Shown here: positions 8,570 to 17,440 of the stretch, one piece after another | How the letters are laid out: every line of letters starts with the position of its first letter | Numbering within the stretch: position 1 is the stretch's first letter | NCBI GenBank assembly: GCA_016719635.1 | Contig: JADJYT010000007.1 | Location: forward strand, 62,001 to 126,000 | Origin: Sphingobacteriales bacterium | GTDB taxonomy: Bacteria; Bacteroidota; Bacteroidia; Chitinophagales; JADIYW01 | Reading direction: 5' to 3' | DNA: 64,000 bases | The notes under the pieces: model-generated | Seen by the model: the letters and a program-made list of their open reading frames with translations, nothing else | The model's database searches: none | What the model was told of the DNA's origin: nothing | Translations under genes and position numbers: made by a program

Positions 8570-8887
8570 GTTTTTAGATCGAACTGGTCTTTACGAAATA
8601 AAAATTGTCATAAAATCAGTATCCAAACTATTAATTACAGCATTGTTTTTGACCGCCGTAAAAACAGCACCGGAGAAAGCTCCATTGAAGTAAAAGCCGT
8701 AAAAGCCGGAATCATAAAGTATTTTCCAACAGGAATGAACTTTTCCGATAGCTTTTATGAAAACATCATAACACTGGCCTTGAGAGAACGTGAAGTAAAT
8801 GACATTCAATCCAATGTTATTGAATCTGGATTTTTTGGATATGAGATAATTGATTCTAAAGAAGTTGATGAACTTATACAGCAATAA
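8570..8887 (+). pseudogene. Probable tyrosine integrase remnant (N-terminal arm-binding domain)
   Basis: The frame 8570-8887 is open but has no ATG until 8735. Its first part translates to NYSIVFDRRKNSTGESSIEV and then KAGIIKYFPTG. That strongly resembles the N-terminal arm-type DNA-binding domain of Bacteroidota phage/transposon integrases (xxFDRRK, later KYFSTG). After that it diverges and stops, with no SAM-like core domain and no catalytic R-H-R-Y domain. A terminator follows at 8916. I infer a deletion remnant of the element's own recombinase. An unrelated short gene is the alternative. Confidence 0.5.
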
Positions 8888-8915
8888 CGCATAAATTGGA
8901 TTTGATAGAGTTCGG

Positions 8916-8945
8916 ACAGCAACCCCTTTGGTTGCTGTTTGTTTT
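8916..8945 (+). terminator. Intrinsic terminator after the integrase remnant
   Basis: A 9-bp perfect stem (ACAGCAACC 8916-8924 with GGTTGCTGT 8930-8938) is followed by TTGTTTTT. Confidence 0.75.
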
Positions 8946-9077
8946 TATATTTTGCCCTATAAATAGAAAAGGTATGGATAATTGTTTCAAACGAAACCGG
9001 AAAAATCATAAAACTTATACAAATCGGTTATCTAAATTTGGCATACATGAGATGTTTTATAATTTAAATATGAAAGT

Positions 9078-9338
9078 ATGATAAATGTAACAGTACAAAA
9101 ATTAAGCACTAATTCTATAGATTTTGGTGAAAGGTTGCTTATTGATTCAGGCAATAATGTTGCTGAACAATATGCTGAAATTGTTAGAATGGAATTTCAA
9201 GATTTAAAATGTAAAGAGCATCCAGATGCAAATCAACACATTTTAATAACGGCAGTAAAAGGAACAGTTCCAACAGTAGAAAAGAACTTTTGCTGTAACG
9301 ATTTCAAAGATTCAATTCGTTTTGAATTTAAAAATTGA
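9078..9338 (+). CDS. Small hypothetical protein of the tRNA-Asn element
   Basis: 86 residues, not recognised. It is soluble and mixed alpha/beta by composition, with two adjacent cysteines in NFCCNDFKDSI and a central HPDANQHILITAVKGTVP. It is isolated: a terminator lies upstream and about 200 bp without a gene follow before the restriction-modification gene. It could be accessory to the element, for example a small regulator. Its coding status rests only on an open frame with reasonable codon use. Confidence 0.45.
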   Translation: MINVTVQKLSTNSIDFGERLLIDSGNNVAEQYAEIVRMEFQDLKCKEHPDANQHILITAVKGTVPTVEKNFCCNDFKDSIRFEFKN

Positions 9339-9540
9339 TTTCGTTATAGTATTTTACTTTTAAACTTATTGGTTGGAAAGCCAAAATAGGGTTAGATTTT
9401 ATTTGCAGATTTTAGAATATGCGAATTATAAGAGTGTTTTACTTCTGTTTTATATTCATTAAAACATGACGTAATTTGACAGTATGTTTAGTTGCTGTTA
9501 TTTATATCTCTTATTACAAAAAATCGTATTTTAGCCCTCT

Positions 9541-12500
9541 ATGGCATTGTTTCAAAAATCGGTTCTCCATCAATACATAAAGCAACTGGATAAAAATCAG
9601 GTTGCAACTGCTTATGCTGTTTTTAAATCTCATTTCCACAATGCCACAATACAGCAGCAAATCCGGGAGAGTAAGGAAGAACAGTATCAGGAGGGATTTT
9701 TCAGGGATTTGTTTGTAGAGGTATTGGGTTTTACGCTCAATCCTCAACCTAACTACAACCTGATAACAGAACAAAAGAACGAGGTAAACAGCAAAAAAGC
9801 GGACGGAGCTATTTTGAAAAATGGTGAAGTTCTCGCAGTGATAGAACTAAAAGGAACCAACACCACCGACTTGAACACCGTCACCGGGCAGGCATTTGGA
9901 TATAAGAACAACCAGAAGAACTGTAAGTATGTCCTGATTTCCAACTTTGAGAAACTTCGGTTCTACATTGACAATGCTATTGACTTTGAGGAATTTGATT
10001 TGTTTACACTCACTGCCGAACGGTTTGAGTTGCTGTATTTGTGCTTACAGGCCAACAACCTTTTAACCGATGTACCGGACAAGATAAAACAAGCATCTAC
10101 TGTCAAAGAGGAAAATGTCACCAAACAGCTCTATAAGGATTATTCCGAATTTAAACGCAAACTCTTTGCAGATACCGTTCACCTGAATCCTCAATTTGAT
10201 AAACTTGTATTATTCAAAAAATCTCAAAAGCTGTTAGATAGAATCCTGTTTATCCTGTTTGCAGAAGACAGAGGTTTATTACAAGCCAACACGATACACA
10301 CTATTTTAGATGAATTTGACAACCTCAAAAAGTTAGATGCTTATCAACCCTTATACAGCCGTTTTAAAAAACATTTCACCTATCTGAATGAGGGTTTTAA
10401 AAACGACAAATACGAGGTGTTTGGCTATAATGGCGGTTTGTTTGCACCGGATGACATTTTAGATACCATTACCATTTCAGACAATATATTACAAAATCAC
10501 ATTCCTACTCTTTCCCGGTATGATTACGATACAGAAGTAGATGTCAATATATTAGGACATATTTTTGAACATTCCTTAAATGATATTGAGGAGATACAGG
10601 CGGAACTGGAGGGAAAGGAAATTGATAAAACCAAAACCAAACGCAAAAAAGACGGGGTTTTCTATACACCAAAATACATTACCAAATACATAGTAGAAAA
10701 TACAGTTGGTGCTTTATGTACCGAAAAGCGAAATGAATACGGAATTGTGGAGGATAACTATACACCGGACAAGCGCAAAGCCAAAAAGAAAGAACTTTTA
10801 CAGAGTTTAGATGCCTACCAAAACTGGCTGTTAGAAATTACCGTTGTTGATCCGGCGTGTGGCAGTGGTGCGTTTTTGAATCAGGCATTGGATTTTCTGA
10901 TACAGGAACACAAAAGCATTGATGAACTGAGAGCGCAGCTGTTAGGACATAGTTTTGTACTATCAGACCACGAAATTTCCATTTTGGAAAACAATATTTT
11001 TGGCGTGGATTTGAATGAGGAAAGCGTAGAAATTGCACGATTAAGTTTATGGCTTACGAACTGCCCGGAAAGGACGCAAACTGAACAGCCTGAACAACAA
11101 TATAAAATGCGGAAATAGTTTGATAGACGATGCAAGCGTAGCCGGCGACAAGGCGTTTAACTGGCAAAATGAATTTCCTAAAATATTTGAGCGTGGAGGT
11201 TTTGACGTGGTTATTGGAAATCCTCCTTATGTAAAAGCAAGAGATAATGAAGATATTTTAGGGCGTAATTTTATTGAGAAAAATATAATGCTACTACACA
11301 AAATGCAGATTTGTCATTTTCCTTTATAGAAAAAGGAATGGCAATTATAAAAAGGAATGGCACTCTTTCAATGATTATACCTGATACCATAGGTAAAGTA
11401 ATTTAGTAGAAAGTTATTGGTTAAATAATTAAAAATTAACTTATATGAAATTCTCGTTTAGTTGAAATTATAAATTTTAGACTTAAATGTTGGTGTAAAA
11501 TAGAATTATCTTTTAAAGCATATCCAGTAAAGGTTACTTAAAAAAAGGTGTCTTTAAAGATTACTTTTTAACTACAAAGAAACTCTAAACTAAAGTACAC
11601 AATTTAAATCAGATTGTACAAAATATCAAATTTGAAAAATTGATATTAATGACTTCATAAACAATGATTTTAATTTCATGGATAATTCAATTTCTGATTT
11701 GGTTTCAAAAATTGAAAATAATTCTACAAACTATGAAAATTAACAAATGCCAATATAGATAAAACATTTAATGACTGATTTCTATTTCAAACAGACTCTA
11801 AATTCAAGAAATTATATTTTGGAAGGGAAATAAAAAGTATGGAATTTTAAATTATGTATTAAAATATTTTTCCAGAAAGATTCCTAAACGATAAATACGA
11901 ACTTATTTCTGAAAATAGTAATGAAATAAACCATTTAACTCAAAGAGATAAATTAGAAAACAGAGCTATAATTAAAGATGGAATTTCAAATGGCACAAAA
12001 AAATGGTTTGAATTTCAGCAAATAAATAAGAAACTAAATTTTGACAATGAATATATTGTCTATCCTAATGTTTCATTAGGAAATAACTTTACACTTTCAA
12101 AAGGAAATGTTATTGATATGACAGGTTTTATAATTCCTTCAAATTCAAAATATTTGTTGAGTATTTTGAATTCAAAATTAATCTCCTTTCTTATGGAATT
12201 GTATGCAATTTCAAGACGTGGCGGATATTTAGAATATAAAACGCAATATATTTCTAAGCTACCAATTAAGCAAATCTCACTTTCCGACCAACAACCCTTT
12301 ATAGAAAAAGCAGAAATCATGCTGCAAAAGAACATGGAATTGCAAACGATAAAAACCAATTTTGTGAAATTGTTGCAGAGCCGTTATGCCGGGATCAACA
12401 TCAACACCAAACTCAACAACTGGAACGAACTTACTTATAAAGATTTCTGCAAGGAACTGGAAAAGCAAAAAATAAAACTATCCATATCAGAACAAGCGGA

Positions 12501-12645
12501 ATTGATGCACTACTTTGAACAGGAACAAACCAAAGCCAACAGCATACAGCAAACCATTACCCAAACCGATAAGGAAATAGACCAAATGGTTTATAAGCTG
12601 TATGAGTTGACACCGGAGGAAATAGCTATTGTAGAAAATAATTAA
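9541..12645 (+). pseudogene. Decayed type IIG (Eco57I-like) restriction-modification enzyme
   Basis: The first 500 residues are intact. A PD-(D/E)xK nuclease region (NSKKADGAIL then AVIELKGT, about residues 82-107) is followed by a helical linker and a methyltransferase start (GVFYTPKYITKYIV, then motif I VVDPACGSGAFLNQAL). Near 11052 one extra base shifts the frame. The other frame continues with ARKGRKLNSLNNN and CGNSLIDD, then motif IV VVIGNPPYVKARDN, until another shift near 11280. From about 11330 to 11860 all frames are riddled with stops. The frame reopens at 11863 (PERFLNDKYELISEN) and the TaqI-like target-recognition/C-terminal domain runs to 12645 (LYAISRRGGYLEYKTQYIS). It should be inactive unless the shifts are sequence errors. 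Confidence 0.85.
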
Positions 12646-12648
12646 TTT

Positions 12649-13053
12649 ATGTGTACCGTGTCTGATAAAATAAAGTTTTGTACTTGTCCCGGTGGTGACG
12701 TAACCGAATTAAACCATTATTGGATTTTACATAGAAAAAATAACGGCAAAAAAGAAATGCTAATTGGAGAGCCTATAGGTGATTATTACAAAGAACTCTC
12801 CTACTATGAATCAAATGATACCATTCTTTGCAATAGACTGAATGAAATTGATGCATTTGATAAACCTTTACAATTTAAAGAGAAAGACAAATTTGAGGTA
12901 GTTTTTAACAATCAAAAACCCATAGAGGAAAGAATAACACATTGTTTTGTCTTTAAAAATGGAAAATGGATAACAACTGAATATGATGTTTTTAACCTTA
13001 TGAATAGATTTGATGAAATTGATACAGGTACTTTTGAAAGTCCGTTTCTTTAA
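12649..13053 (+). CDS. Hypothetical protein between RM remnant and umuD
   Basis: 134 residues beginning MCTVSDKIKFCTC, with cysteines at 2, 11 and 13 and CNRLNEIDAFD in the middle. It starts 3 nt after the stop of the restriction-modification frame, so it was co-transcribed with it. No recognised domain. Its reading frame is undamaged, unlike its upstream neighbour, so it may still be used. It could be an accessory of the RM system or an unrelated element gene. Confidence 0.5.
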   Translation: MCTVSDKIKFCTCPGGDVTELNHYWILHRKNNGKKEMLIGEPIGDYYKELSYYESNDTILCNRLNEIDAFDKPLQFKEKDKFEVVFNNQKPIEERITHCFVFKNGKWITTEYDVFNLMNRFDEIDTGTFESPFL

Positions 13054-13102
13054 AATTTATACACATCGTTTAAACTTAATATTTAACATTCCAAAATCTG
13101 TA

Positions 13103-13110
13103 TATATTTG
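13103..13110 (+). promoter_or_regulatory. Possible -7 box of the umuDC operon
   Basis: TATATTTG matches TAnnTTTG exactly and ends 4 nt before the umuD ATG at 13115. I find no clear -33 TTG at the usual spacing, so this is tentative. If used, the umuD message would be leaderless or nearly so. Confidence 0.35.
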
Positions 13111-13114
13111 GTTT

Positions 13115-13540
13115 ATGCCAAAGGATATAGAGATACTTAAACCCTCCACAGGTACAGAAACCACTTTGCCGTTTGTAGGGGGTATTAGCGCCGGGTTTCC
13201 ATCCCCTGCCGATGATTTTTTGGAAACTGGCATTGACTTAAACAAAGAACTGATTAAACACCCTGCCTCTACTTTTGTAGGGAGGGTAAAAAGCGATTCA
13301 CTTAGAGATTTGCATATCGTAAAGGGTGACTTACTTGTCATTGATAAGAGCTTAGAACCCAAAAACGGTAAAATCGCCGTTTGTTATTTAGACGGGGAAT
13401 TTACCGCCAAAAGGATAAAGATTGAAAAGGACTGTATTTGGTTGTTGCCTGCTAATGAAAATTACAAGCCTATCAAAGTAACCGCTGATAATGATTTCAT
13501 CATTTGGGGAATAGTAACAAAAGTAATTAAGGATTTCTGA
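13115..13540 (+). CDS. umuD: UmuD-like S24 peptidase, DNA polymerase V accessory
   Basis: 141 residues from the ATG at 13115; the frame extends to 13010 but the extra 35 residues do not fit the family (E. coli UmuD has 139). The self-cleavage site is Ala26-Gly27 in GGISAGFPSP. The catalytic Ser62 lies in VKSDSLRDLHIVKGDLLVID and Lys99 in GEFTAKRI. Each is offset by two from the E. coli positions (24-25, 60, 97). RecA-stimulated autocleavage should yield the UmuD'-type partner of the polymerase encoded 1 nt downstream. The usual GDSM is SDSL here, but the serine is kept. Confidence 0.92.
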   Translation: MPKDIEILKPSTGTETTLPFVGGISAGFPSPADDFLETGIDLNKELIKHPASTFVGRVKSDSLRDLHIVKGDLLVIDKSLEPKNGKIAVCYLDGEFTAKRIKIEKDCIWLLPANENYKPIKVTADNDFIIWGIVTKVIKDF

Positions 13541-13541
13541 A

Positions 13542-14801
13542 ATGGTAGCACTTATAGACTGTAACAACTTTTATGTAAGCTGTGAACGGGTGTTCCGCCC
13601 TGATCTAAACGGCATCCCGGTAGTGGTGCTATCCAATAACGACGGGTGCGTAATATCTCGCAGTAATGAGGCAAAGGCGTTAGGTATTCCAATGGGCGCA
13701 CCTGCTTTTGAATATGAGAAAATATTCAAAGAACATAATATAAAAGTCTTTTCCTCCAATTATGCTTTGTACGGTGATATGAGTAGCCGGGTAATGAGTA
13801 TCTTATCGGAATACGCACCGGAAATAGAAATTTACAGTATAGATGAAGCCTTTTTGCTGTTTGACGGGTTTGAAAATCATTTTGATTTAACCGCTTTAGG
13901 AAAGGAAATCAGAAAGAAAGTTTTAAAAGGTACGGGTATTCCTATTTCAGTAGGATTTGCACCCACTAAGGCACTCGCAAAGATTGCTAACAAGATTTCT
14001 AAAAAGTTTGCAGACCGTACCGGGGGTGTATATGAGATGGTAAGTGAAACACAACGGATAAAGGCGTTAAAGTGGTTGCCGGTGGGTGATGTGTGGGGAA
14101 TTGGCAGACAGCTTACCAAAAAACTGGATGCAATAAATGTAAAGTCCGCTTATGAGTTTACACAATTACCTGAAGTTTGGGTTTTGAAAAATATGTCAGT
14201 AGTAGGGTTGCGCTTGTACCGGGAATTAAACGGACAGAATAGTTTAGAACTGGACAAACCAAAACCGAAAAAAAATATTGCCACTACTCGTTCCTTTGAT
14301 AAGATGTACACCGAATTAGAGCAACTAAACGAACGGGTGCTGACCTTTGCCGTAACGTGTGCGGAAAAATTAAGACGGCAAAATTCATTCAGTAATGCAA
14401 TAATGGTTTTCGTTCATACGAACGGATTCCGCAAAGACTTACCACAATACGCACGGAATATAGTGGTACAATTACCGTTCCCTACCAATTCCAGTATTGA
14501 AATTGGAAAGTATGCCTTAACTGGATTAGGGAAAATATTCAAAAAAGGCTATAATTACAAAAAAGCCGGAGTGATAGCCTTAGACATAGTTCCCGATACT
14601 CCGGTACAAATTACCCTGTTTGAAAACAGCAATCCGAAACATAAGAGCCTAATGAAGACCATAGACAAAATAAACACCTCATACGGAGGGGGTACGGTAA
14701 AATTAGCAGGTCAGGATTTAAAACGAACGTGGAAAATGAAACAGGAAAAATTAAGTCCACGATATACCACGAACATAAATGATATTATTCAAATAGGCTG
14801 A
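13542..14801 (+). CDS. umuC: UmuC-like Y-family DNA polymerase V catalytic subunit
   Basis: 419 residues (E. coli UmuC 422). The Y-family palm motifs are present: LIDCNNFYVSCERVF with metal ligand Asp6, and IYSIDEAFLLFDGF with Asp101-Glu102. VGFAPTKALAKIANKISKK and the helix-hairpin segment WLPVGDVWGIGRQL follow. The little-finger domain and C-terminal tail are complete. With UmuD'-like protein it should copy across lesions such as abasic sites. One base separates the two genes, so they form one operon. It is carried on the tRNA-Asn element, consistent with mobile umuDC loci elsewhere. Confidence 0.95.
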   Translation: MVALIDCNNFYVSCERVFRPDLNGIPVVVLSNNDGCVISRSNEAKALGIPMGAPAFEYEKIFKEHNIKVFSSNYALYGDMSSRVMSILSEYAPEIEIYSIDEAFLLFDGFENHFDLTALGKEIRKKVLKGTGIPISVGFAPTKALAKIANKISKKFADRTGGVYEMVSETQRIKALKWLPVGDVWGIGRQLTKKLDAINVKSAYEFTQLPEVWVLKNMSVVGLRLYRELNGQNSLELDKPKPKKNIATTRSFDKMYTELEQLNERVLTFAVTCAEKLRRQNSFSNAIMVFVHTNGFRKDLPQYARNIVVQLPFPTNSSIEIGKYALTGLGKIFKKGYNYKKAGVIALDIVPDTPVQITLFENSNPKHKSLMKTIDKINTSYGGGTVKLAGQDLKRTWKMKQEKLSPRYTTNINDIIQIG

Positions 14802-14836
14802 ATTTCAATATTGGCAGTAATATTAAGAAAGCACTT

Positions 14837-15544
14837 ATGATTTGGGCAATAGTTGAGAATGAAAAAATAGAAGCAATTCCTAATACAAAAGGAAAATGTC
14901 CTATTTGTTATAACAAAGTTCATTCAAAGTGTGGAGAAGTAAATGTTTGGCACTGGGCACACTTCAAGAGCAAAGAATGTGATACATGGTATGAACCGGA
15001 ATCATTTTGGCATAAACACTGGAAAATGACATTTGGAAAGGAGAATGCCGAGATTAGAATTGTAAAAGATGGAAAATTTCATAGAGCGGACATTTTAACT
15101 AATGAAAAAGCAGTAATTGAATTGCAAAATTCCATTATATCAAAACCTAAAATCAGAGAAAGAGAAATTTTCTACGGTGAACGGATGATTTGGTTGATTA
15201 ACGGGGAAAGATTCAAAACAAATCTTACTACTAAAGACAAATGGGAGGATAAAGATTATATTGAATTAAAGAGTCTTCCTCGCCCACCAATACGTTGGAT
15301 AAGAAGTAGACCAGAGTTAACAAAAGGGATAAATGACGAGTTTTTTAAATGGGAGCATCCTCCTAAAAGTTGGATAAATGTTCAGAGACCTTTATTTATA
15401 GACTTTGGTAAAGAGTCACTTTTCAGAGTTCTTGAAGGAATGGGCACACCACAAATTAGAGGAACTTACATTTCAAAGGAAAAATTCATCAATAAGTATG
15501 GAGGAAACTTTGAATACTACTCAACATTTTGGAGCAATAACTGA
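14837..15544 (+). CDS. CoiA-like competence-family nuclease-domain protein
   Basis: 235 residues. A small zinc-binding-like N-terminus (CPICYNKV plus the region WHWAHFKSKEC) resembles the CxxC...H.AH segment of CoiA. A PD-(D/E)xK-type core follows with RADIL and AVIELQNSIISKPKIRERE, where the E-x-Q and downstream ISxxxxRE helix are family hallmarks. CoiA proteins act in recombination of incoming DNA during competence in Gram-positives; relatives in Bacteroidota are uncharacterised. It sits 35 nt after umuC and 29 nt before the SRAP gene, so a DNA-repair role is a reasonable inference. Confidence 0.7.
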   Translation: MIWAIVENEKIEAIPNTKGKCPICYNKVHSKCGEVNVWHWAHFKSKECDTWYEPESFWHKHWKMTFGKENAEIRIVKDGKFHRADILTNEKAVIELQNSIISKPKIREREIFYGERMIWLINGERFKTNLTTKDKWEDKDYIELKSLPRPPIRWIRSRPELTKGINDEFFKWEHPPKSWINVQRPLFIDFGKESLFRVLEGMGTPQIRGTYISKEKFINKYGGNFEYYSTFWSNN

Positions 15545-15573
15545 TTGTTGTATCTATGTATATATTAAAAGTA

Positions 15574-16206
15574 ATGTGTTTCTATACCAAACAAACCAAA
15601 CAGGCTACTGAATTAGAGAACCGATTCCGGGCAAAGGTGGATGATATGGCAGTTTTTAGAACAACTGACTACTATAATGGTTTTACTTATCCAAAAACAC
15701 CAGTAATAACCAATTCAAAACCGGAAATCATTCAGCACTTGAACTGGGGGTTAATTCCATCCTGGGCAAAAGATGAAAGCTTCCGACAAAATACACTCAA
15801 TGCCCGAATAGAAACCTTAACGGAAAAACCCTCTTTCAGAGATGTAGTGCATAACAGATGTTTGGTAATTGCGGACGGGTTTTATGAATGGCAGTGGTTG
15901 ACAGCCAGTGGTAGCAGAAAACAAAAATACCTTATTACCTTGCCGGATAACGGACTTATTGCATTTGCAGGGTTGTATTCCAACTGGACAAATAAGCAGA
16001 CAGGAGAAATCCTGCAAACTTATACCATCATTACTACGGAAGCAAACCCTTTCATGTCTGAAATACATAACCACGGAAAAAGAATGCCATTTATTTTAAA
16101 ACCGGAACAGGAGCCTGCATGGCTAAGAGGGGTAAACGTAGAAGCAGAACAGGATATTGAATTAGTGGCAATACCCGAAACACCCCAACCTTTACTCTTT
16201 TTTTGA
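15574..16206 (+). CDS. SRAP (YedK/HMCES-type) abasic-site processing protein
   Basis: 210 residues from the ATG at 15574. The in-frame ATG at 15556 is rejected because the family needs Cys at position 2 after Met removal, and only this start gives MCFYTKQ. Other active-site elements are Asn76 in TLNARIETL, Glu105 in DGFYEWQW, and the His165/His167 region in EIHNHGKRMPFIL. The family forms a thiazolidine crosslink between Cys2 and abasic sites in single-stranded DNA, shielding them. Downstream of a translesion polymerase, it completes an abasic-site tolerance set. Confidence 0.93.
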   Translation: MCFYTKQTKQATELENRFRAKVDDMAVFRTTDYYNGFTYPKTPVITNSKPEIIQHLNWGLIPSWAKDESFRQNTLNARIETLTEKPSFRDVVHNRCLVIADGFYEWQWLTASGSRKQKYLITLPDNGLIAFAGLYSNWTNKQTGEILQTYTIITTEANPFMSEIHNHGKRMPFILKPEQEPAWLRGVNVEAEQDIELVAIPETPQPLLFF

Positions 16207-16236
16207 TTCGCTATTTTGTAAAATTAAAGAGAAAAC

Positions 16237-16253
16237 CGCTACATTTACGCTAC
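16237..16253 (+). repeat. CGCTAC-ATTTA-CGCTAC motif near the right end
   Basis: Same 17-nt block as 8495-8511 with a single difference. It lies 31 nt after the SRAP stop and 78 nt inside attR. Confidence 0.55.
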
Positions 16254-16331
16254 AATTAGTCAAAATGAAACCGATAATAATAGGCAGAAATCCTTATTTT
16301 ATTGGTTGTTAGAAAGAATACGGATTCCTTT

Positions 16332-16347
16332 CAGGAGGGAGCGCAAA
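16332..16347 (+). repeat. Right attachment site (attR), 16-bp direct repeat
   Basis: An exact copy of 8381-8396. Only the tRNA 3' terminal part is present here, with no upstream tRNA sequence, as expected for the distal junction of an element integrated at a tRNA 3' end. Confidence 0.85.
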
Positions 16348-16387
16348 ATGAAAAAAGGCATATCATAATTGATATGCTTTTTTTCAT
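16348..16387 (+). terminator. Displaced ancestral terminator of tRNA-Asn
   Basis: An 18-bp stem with one G-T pair (16348-16365 with 16370-16387, loop TAAT), whose outer arms are A- and T-runs. It begins right after the 16-bp repeat, where the tRNA-Asn terminator would lie without the element. Confidence 0.75.
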
Positions 16388-16420
16388 TAAGACTATACTA
16401 AAATCGATAGGTCCATGTAT

Positions 16421-16457
16421 AATAAAAGAGGCAAACTTTACGTCTGCCTCTTTTATT
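16421..16457 (-). terminator. Terminator of the 16490 lipoprotein gene
   Basis: A perfect 13-bp stem (16421-16433 with 16445-16457) whose A-rich left arm gives a U-tract on the minus strand. It lies 33 nt beyond the stop of the minus-strand gene. Confidence 0.8.
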
Positions 16458-16489
16458 TAATAAATGGATTCGGTTGTAAATTACAGAAT

Positions 16490-17323
16490 CTATGGACATG
16501 TCATGCTCCAATCCCATGCGGTTCCACCACCCATACATCCGCTCACAACAACGGTGAGAACTTTCCCATTGGATGGATTATAACTAACACTCAATGTTCC
16601 GGAAGCTCCGATAAAGCCAGGTAAAGGTGAACTGCAATCGCTAAGAGGCGGTATCGGACTTCCCGGATTAGCTCCTGTTCCGGTTAGCCAGGTAGTGCCT
16701 TGGTATACATCTATTCTATCAGGGACGGAATAAGTGTCATAATTGATATCTACGTCGCCGGCAGTATTACCCATATTCACATTCGTGAAGGTCAGGCCCT
16801 CTGAGCCGGAAGCAGTGGCGGTAGAACAATCCAGTTGTTCCTTGATGGTGACACATGTCGTCATGACATTGCTGATATTACCATCTCTGTCCGCAATACA
16901 GTAAGTAATACAGAAAGATCCATTTAAAACATTTGAAGGAATCGTTATCGGTACTGCAATTGTTCCGCTGTTGGGAGAACCGGCAGCACCCGAGTTAGGT
17001 ACGGTAAAGAAACCATTGGTAGCGCCGTCTACCTGAACATAGCAAGTGCTATAACCTGAGTTCGATGTGTAGGTGAACGGTACTATGAATTGCGCACCTG
17101 CATTTGTTGACAGAGTACTCTGATTCAATACTAATGCCGGAGATGATGGAGTTCCGGTGGGTGCCGGTGGATTCCCGGATGTTTTGCTGGAACCTGGAAT
17201 AACCAGGACGGAGGTCAGTGCATTTGCGTCAGCAGGATCTATTAGGGATGCTACTTTCTTACAGGAAGCTGCTAACATCGTAAGCACAATAACTGTTAGC
17301 AATAAAATTGGTTGTCTTTTCAT
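16490..17323 (-). CDS. Secreted lipoprotein of unknown function
   Basis: 277 residues. The signal sequence has the lipobox LAASC (Cys21). A Pro/Ser/Thr linker (about 40-65) leads to an Ig-like beta domain (about 65-165, PFTYTSNSGYSTCYVQVDG). The last 110 residues are Gly/Ser-rich beta structure (DRIDVYQGTTWLTGTG, GKVLTVVVSGC, GTAWDWSMTCP). Paired cysteines suggest disulfides. It is probably a surface-exposed binding or structural protein, and I recognise no enzyme motif. A monocistronic unit with its own terminator. Confidence 0.7.
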   Translation of the reverse strand: MKRQPILLLTVIVLTMLAASCKKVASLIDPADANALTSVLVIPGSSKTSGNPPAPTGTPSSPALVLNQSTLSTNAGAQFIVPFTYTSNSGYSTCYVQVDGATNGFFTVPNSGAAGSPNSGTIAVPITIPSNVLNGSFCITYCIADRDGNISNVMTTCVTIKEQLDCSTATASGSEGLTFTNVNMGNTAGDVDINYDTYSVPDRIDVYQGTTWLTGTGANPGSPIPPLSDCSSPLPGFIGASGTLSVSYNPSNGKVLTVVVSGCMGGGTAWDWSMTCP

Positions 17324-17440
17324 AATCTTAAGTTTTAATGGTTATTAATATCCATAAATATAATAATAAAAAATAAATTTCACAATAGATGGACCAAAAT
17401 TCTTGATTCGCTGCCGGAAGGCGTTGTTGTGCAGAAATCA

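Larger units (their letters stand above)
8381..16347. mobile_element. Integrated element of about 8 kb at tRNA-Asn, probably immobile
   Basis: The boundaries are a perfect 16-bp direct repeat of the tRNA 3' end (8381-8396 and 16332-16347). Insertion in a tRNA 3' end is typical of tyrosine recombinases. Inside lie an integrase N-terminal remnant, a small unknown gene, a frameshifted type IIG restriction-modification gene, an unknown gene, then umuD-like, umuC-like, coiA-like and SRAP genes, all on the + strand. Near both ends is a CGCTAC-ATTTn-CGCTAC motif (8495-8511, 16237-16253). Codon use and base composition look more AT-rich than the flanks. With no intact recombinase, it looks stranded. 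Confidence 0.8.

Noticed and set aside
13010..13114. N-terminal extension of the UmuD-like protein
   Set aside because: The cleavage site and Ser/Lys positions match UmuD only if translation starts at 13115.
15556..15573. Upstream ATG of the SRAP gene
   Set aside because: SRAP activity needs Cys at position 2, which only the ATG at 15574 provides.
16254..16331. 15-codon ORF near the right end of the tRNA-Asn element
   Set aside because: No supporting feature. It is more likely leftover leader of a lost gene.
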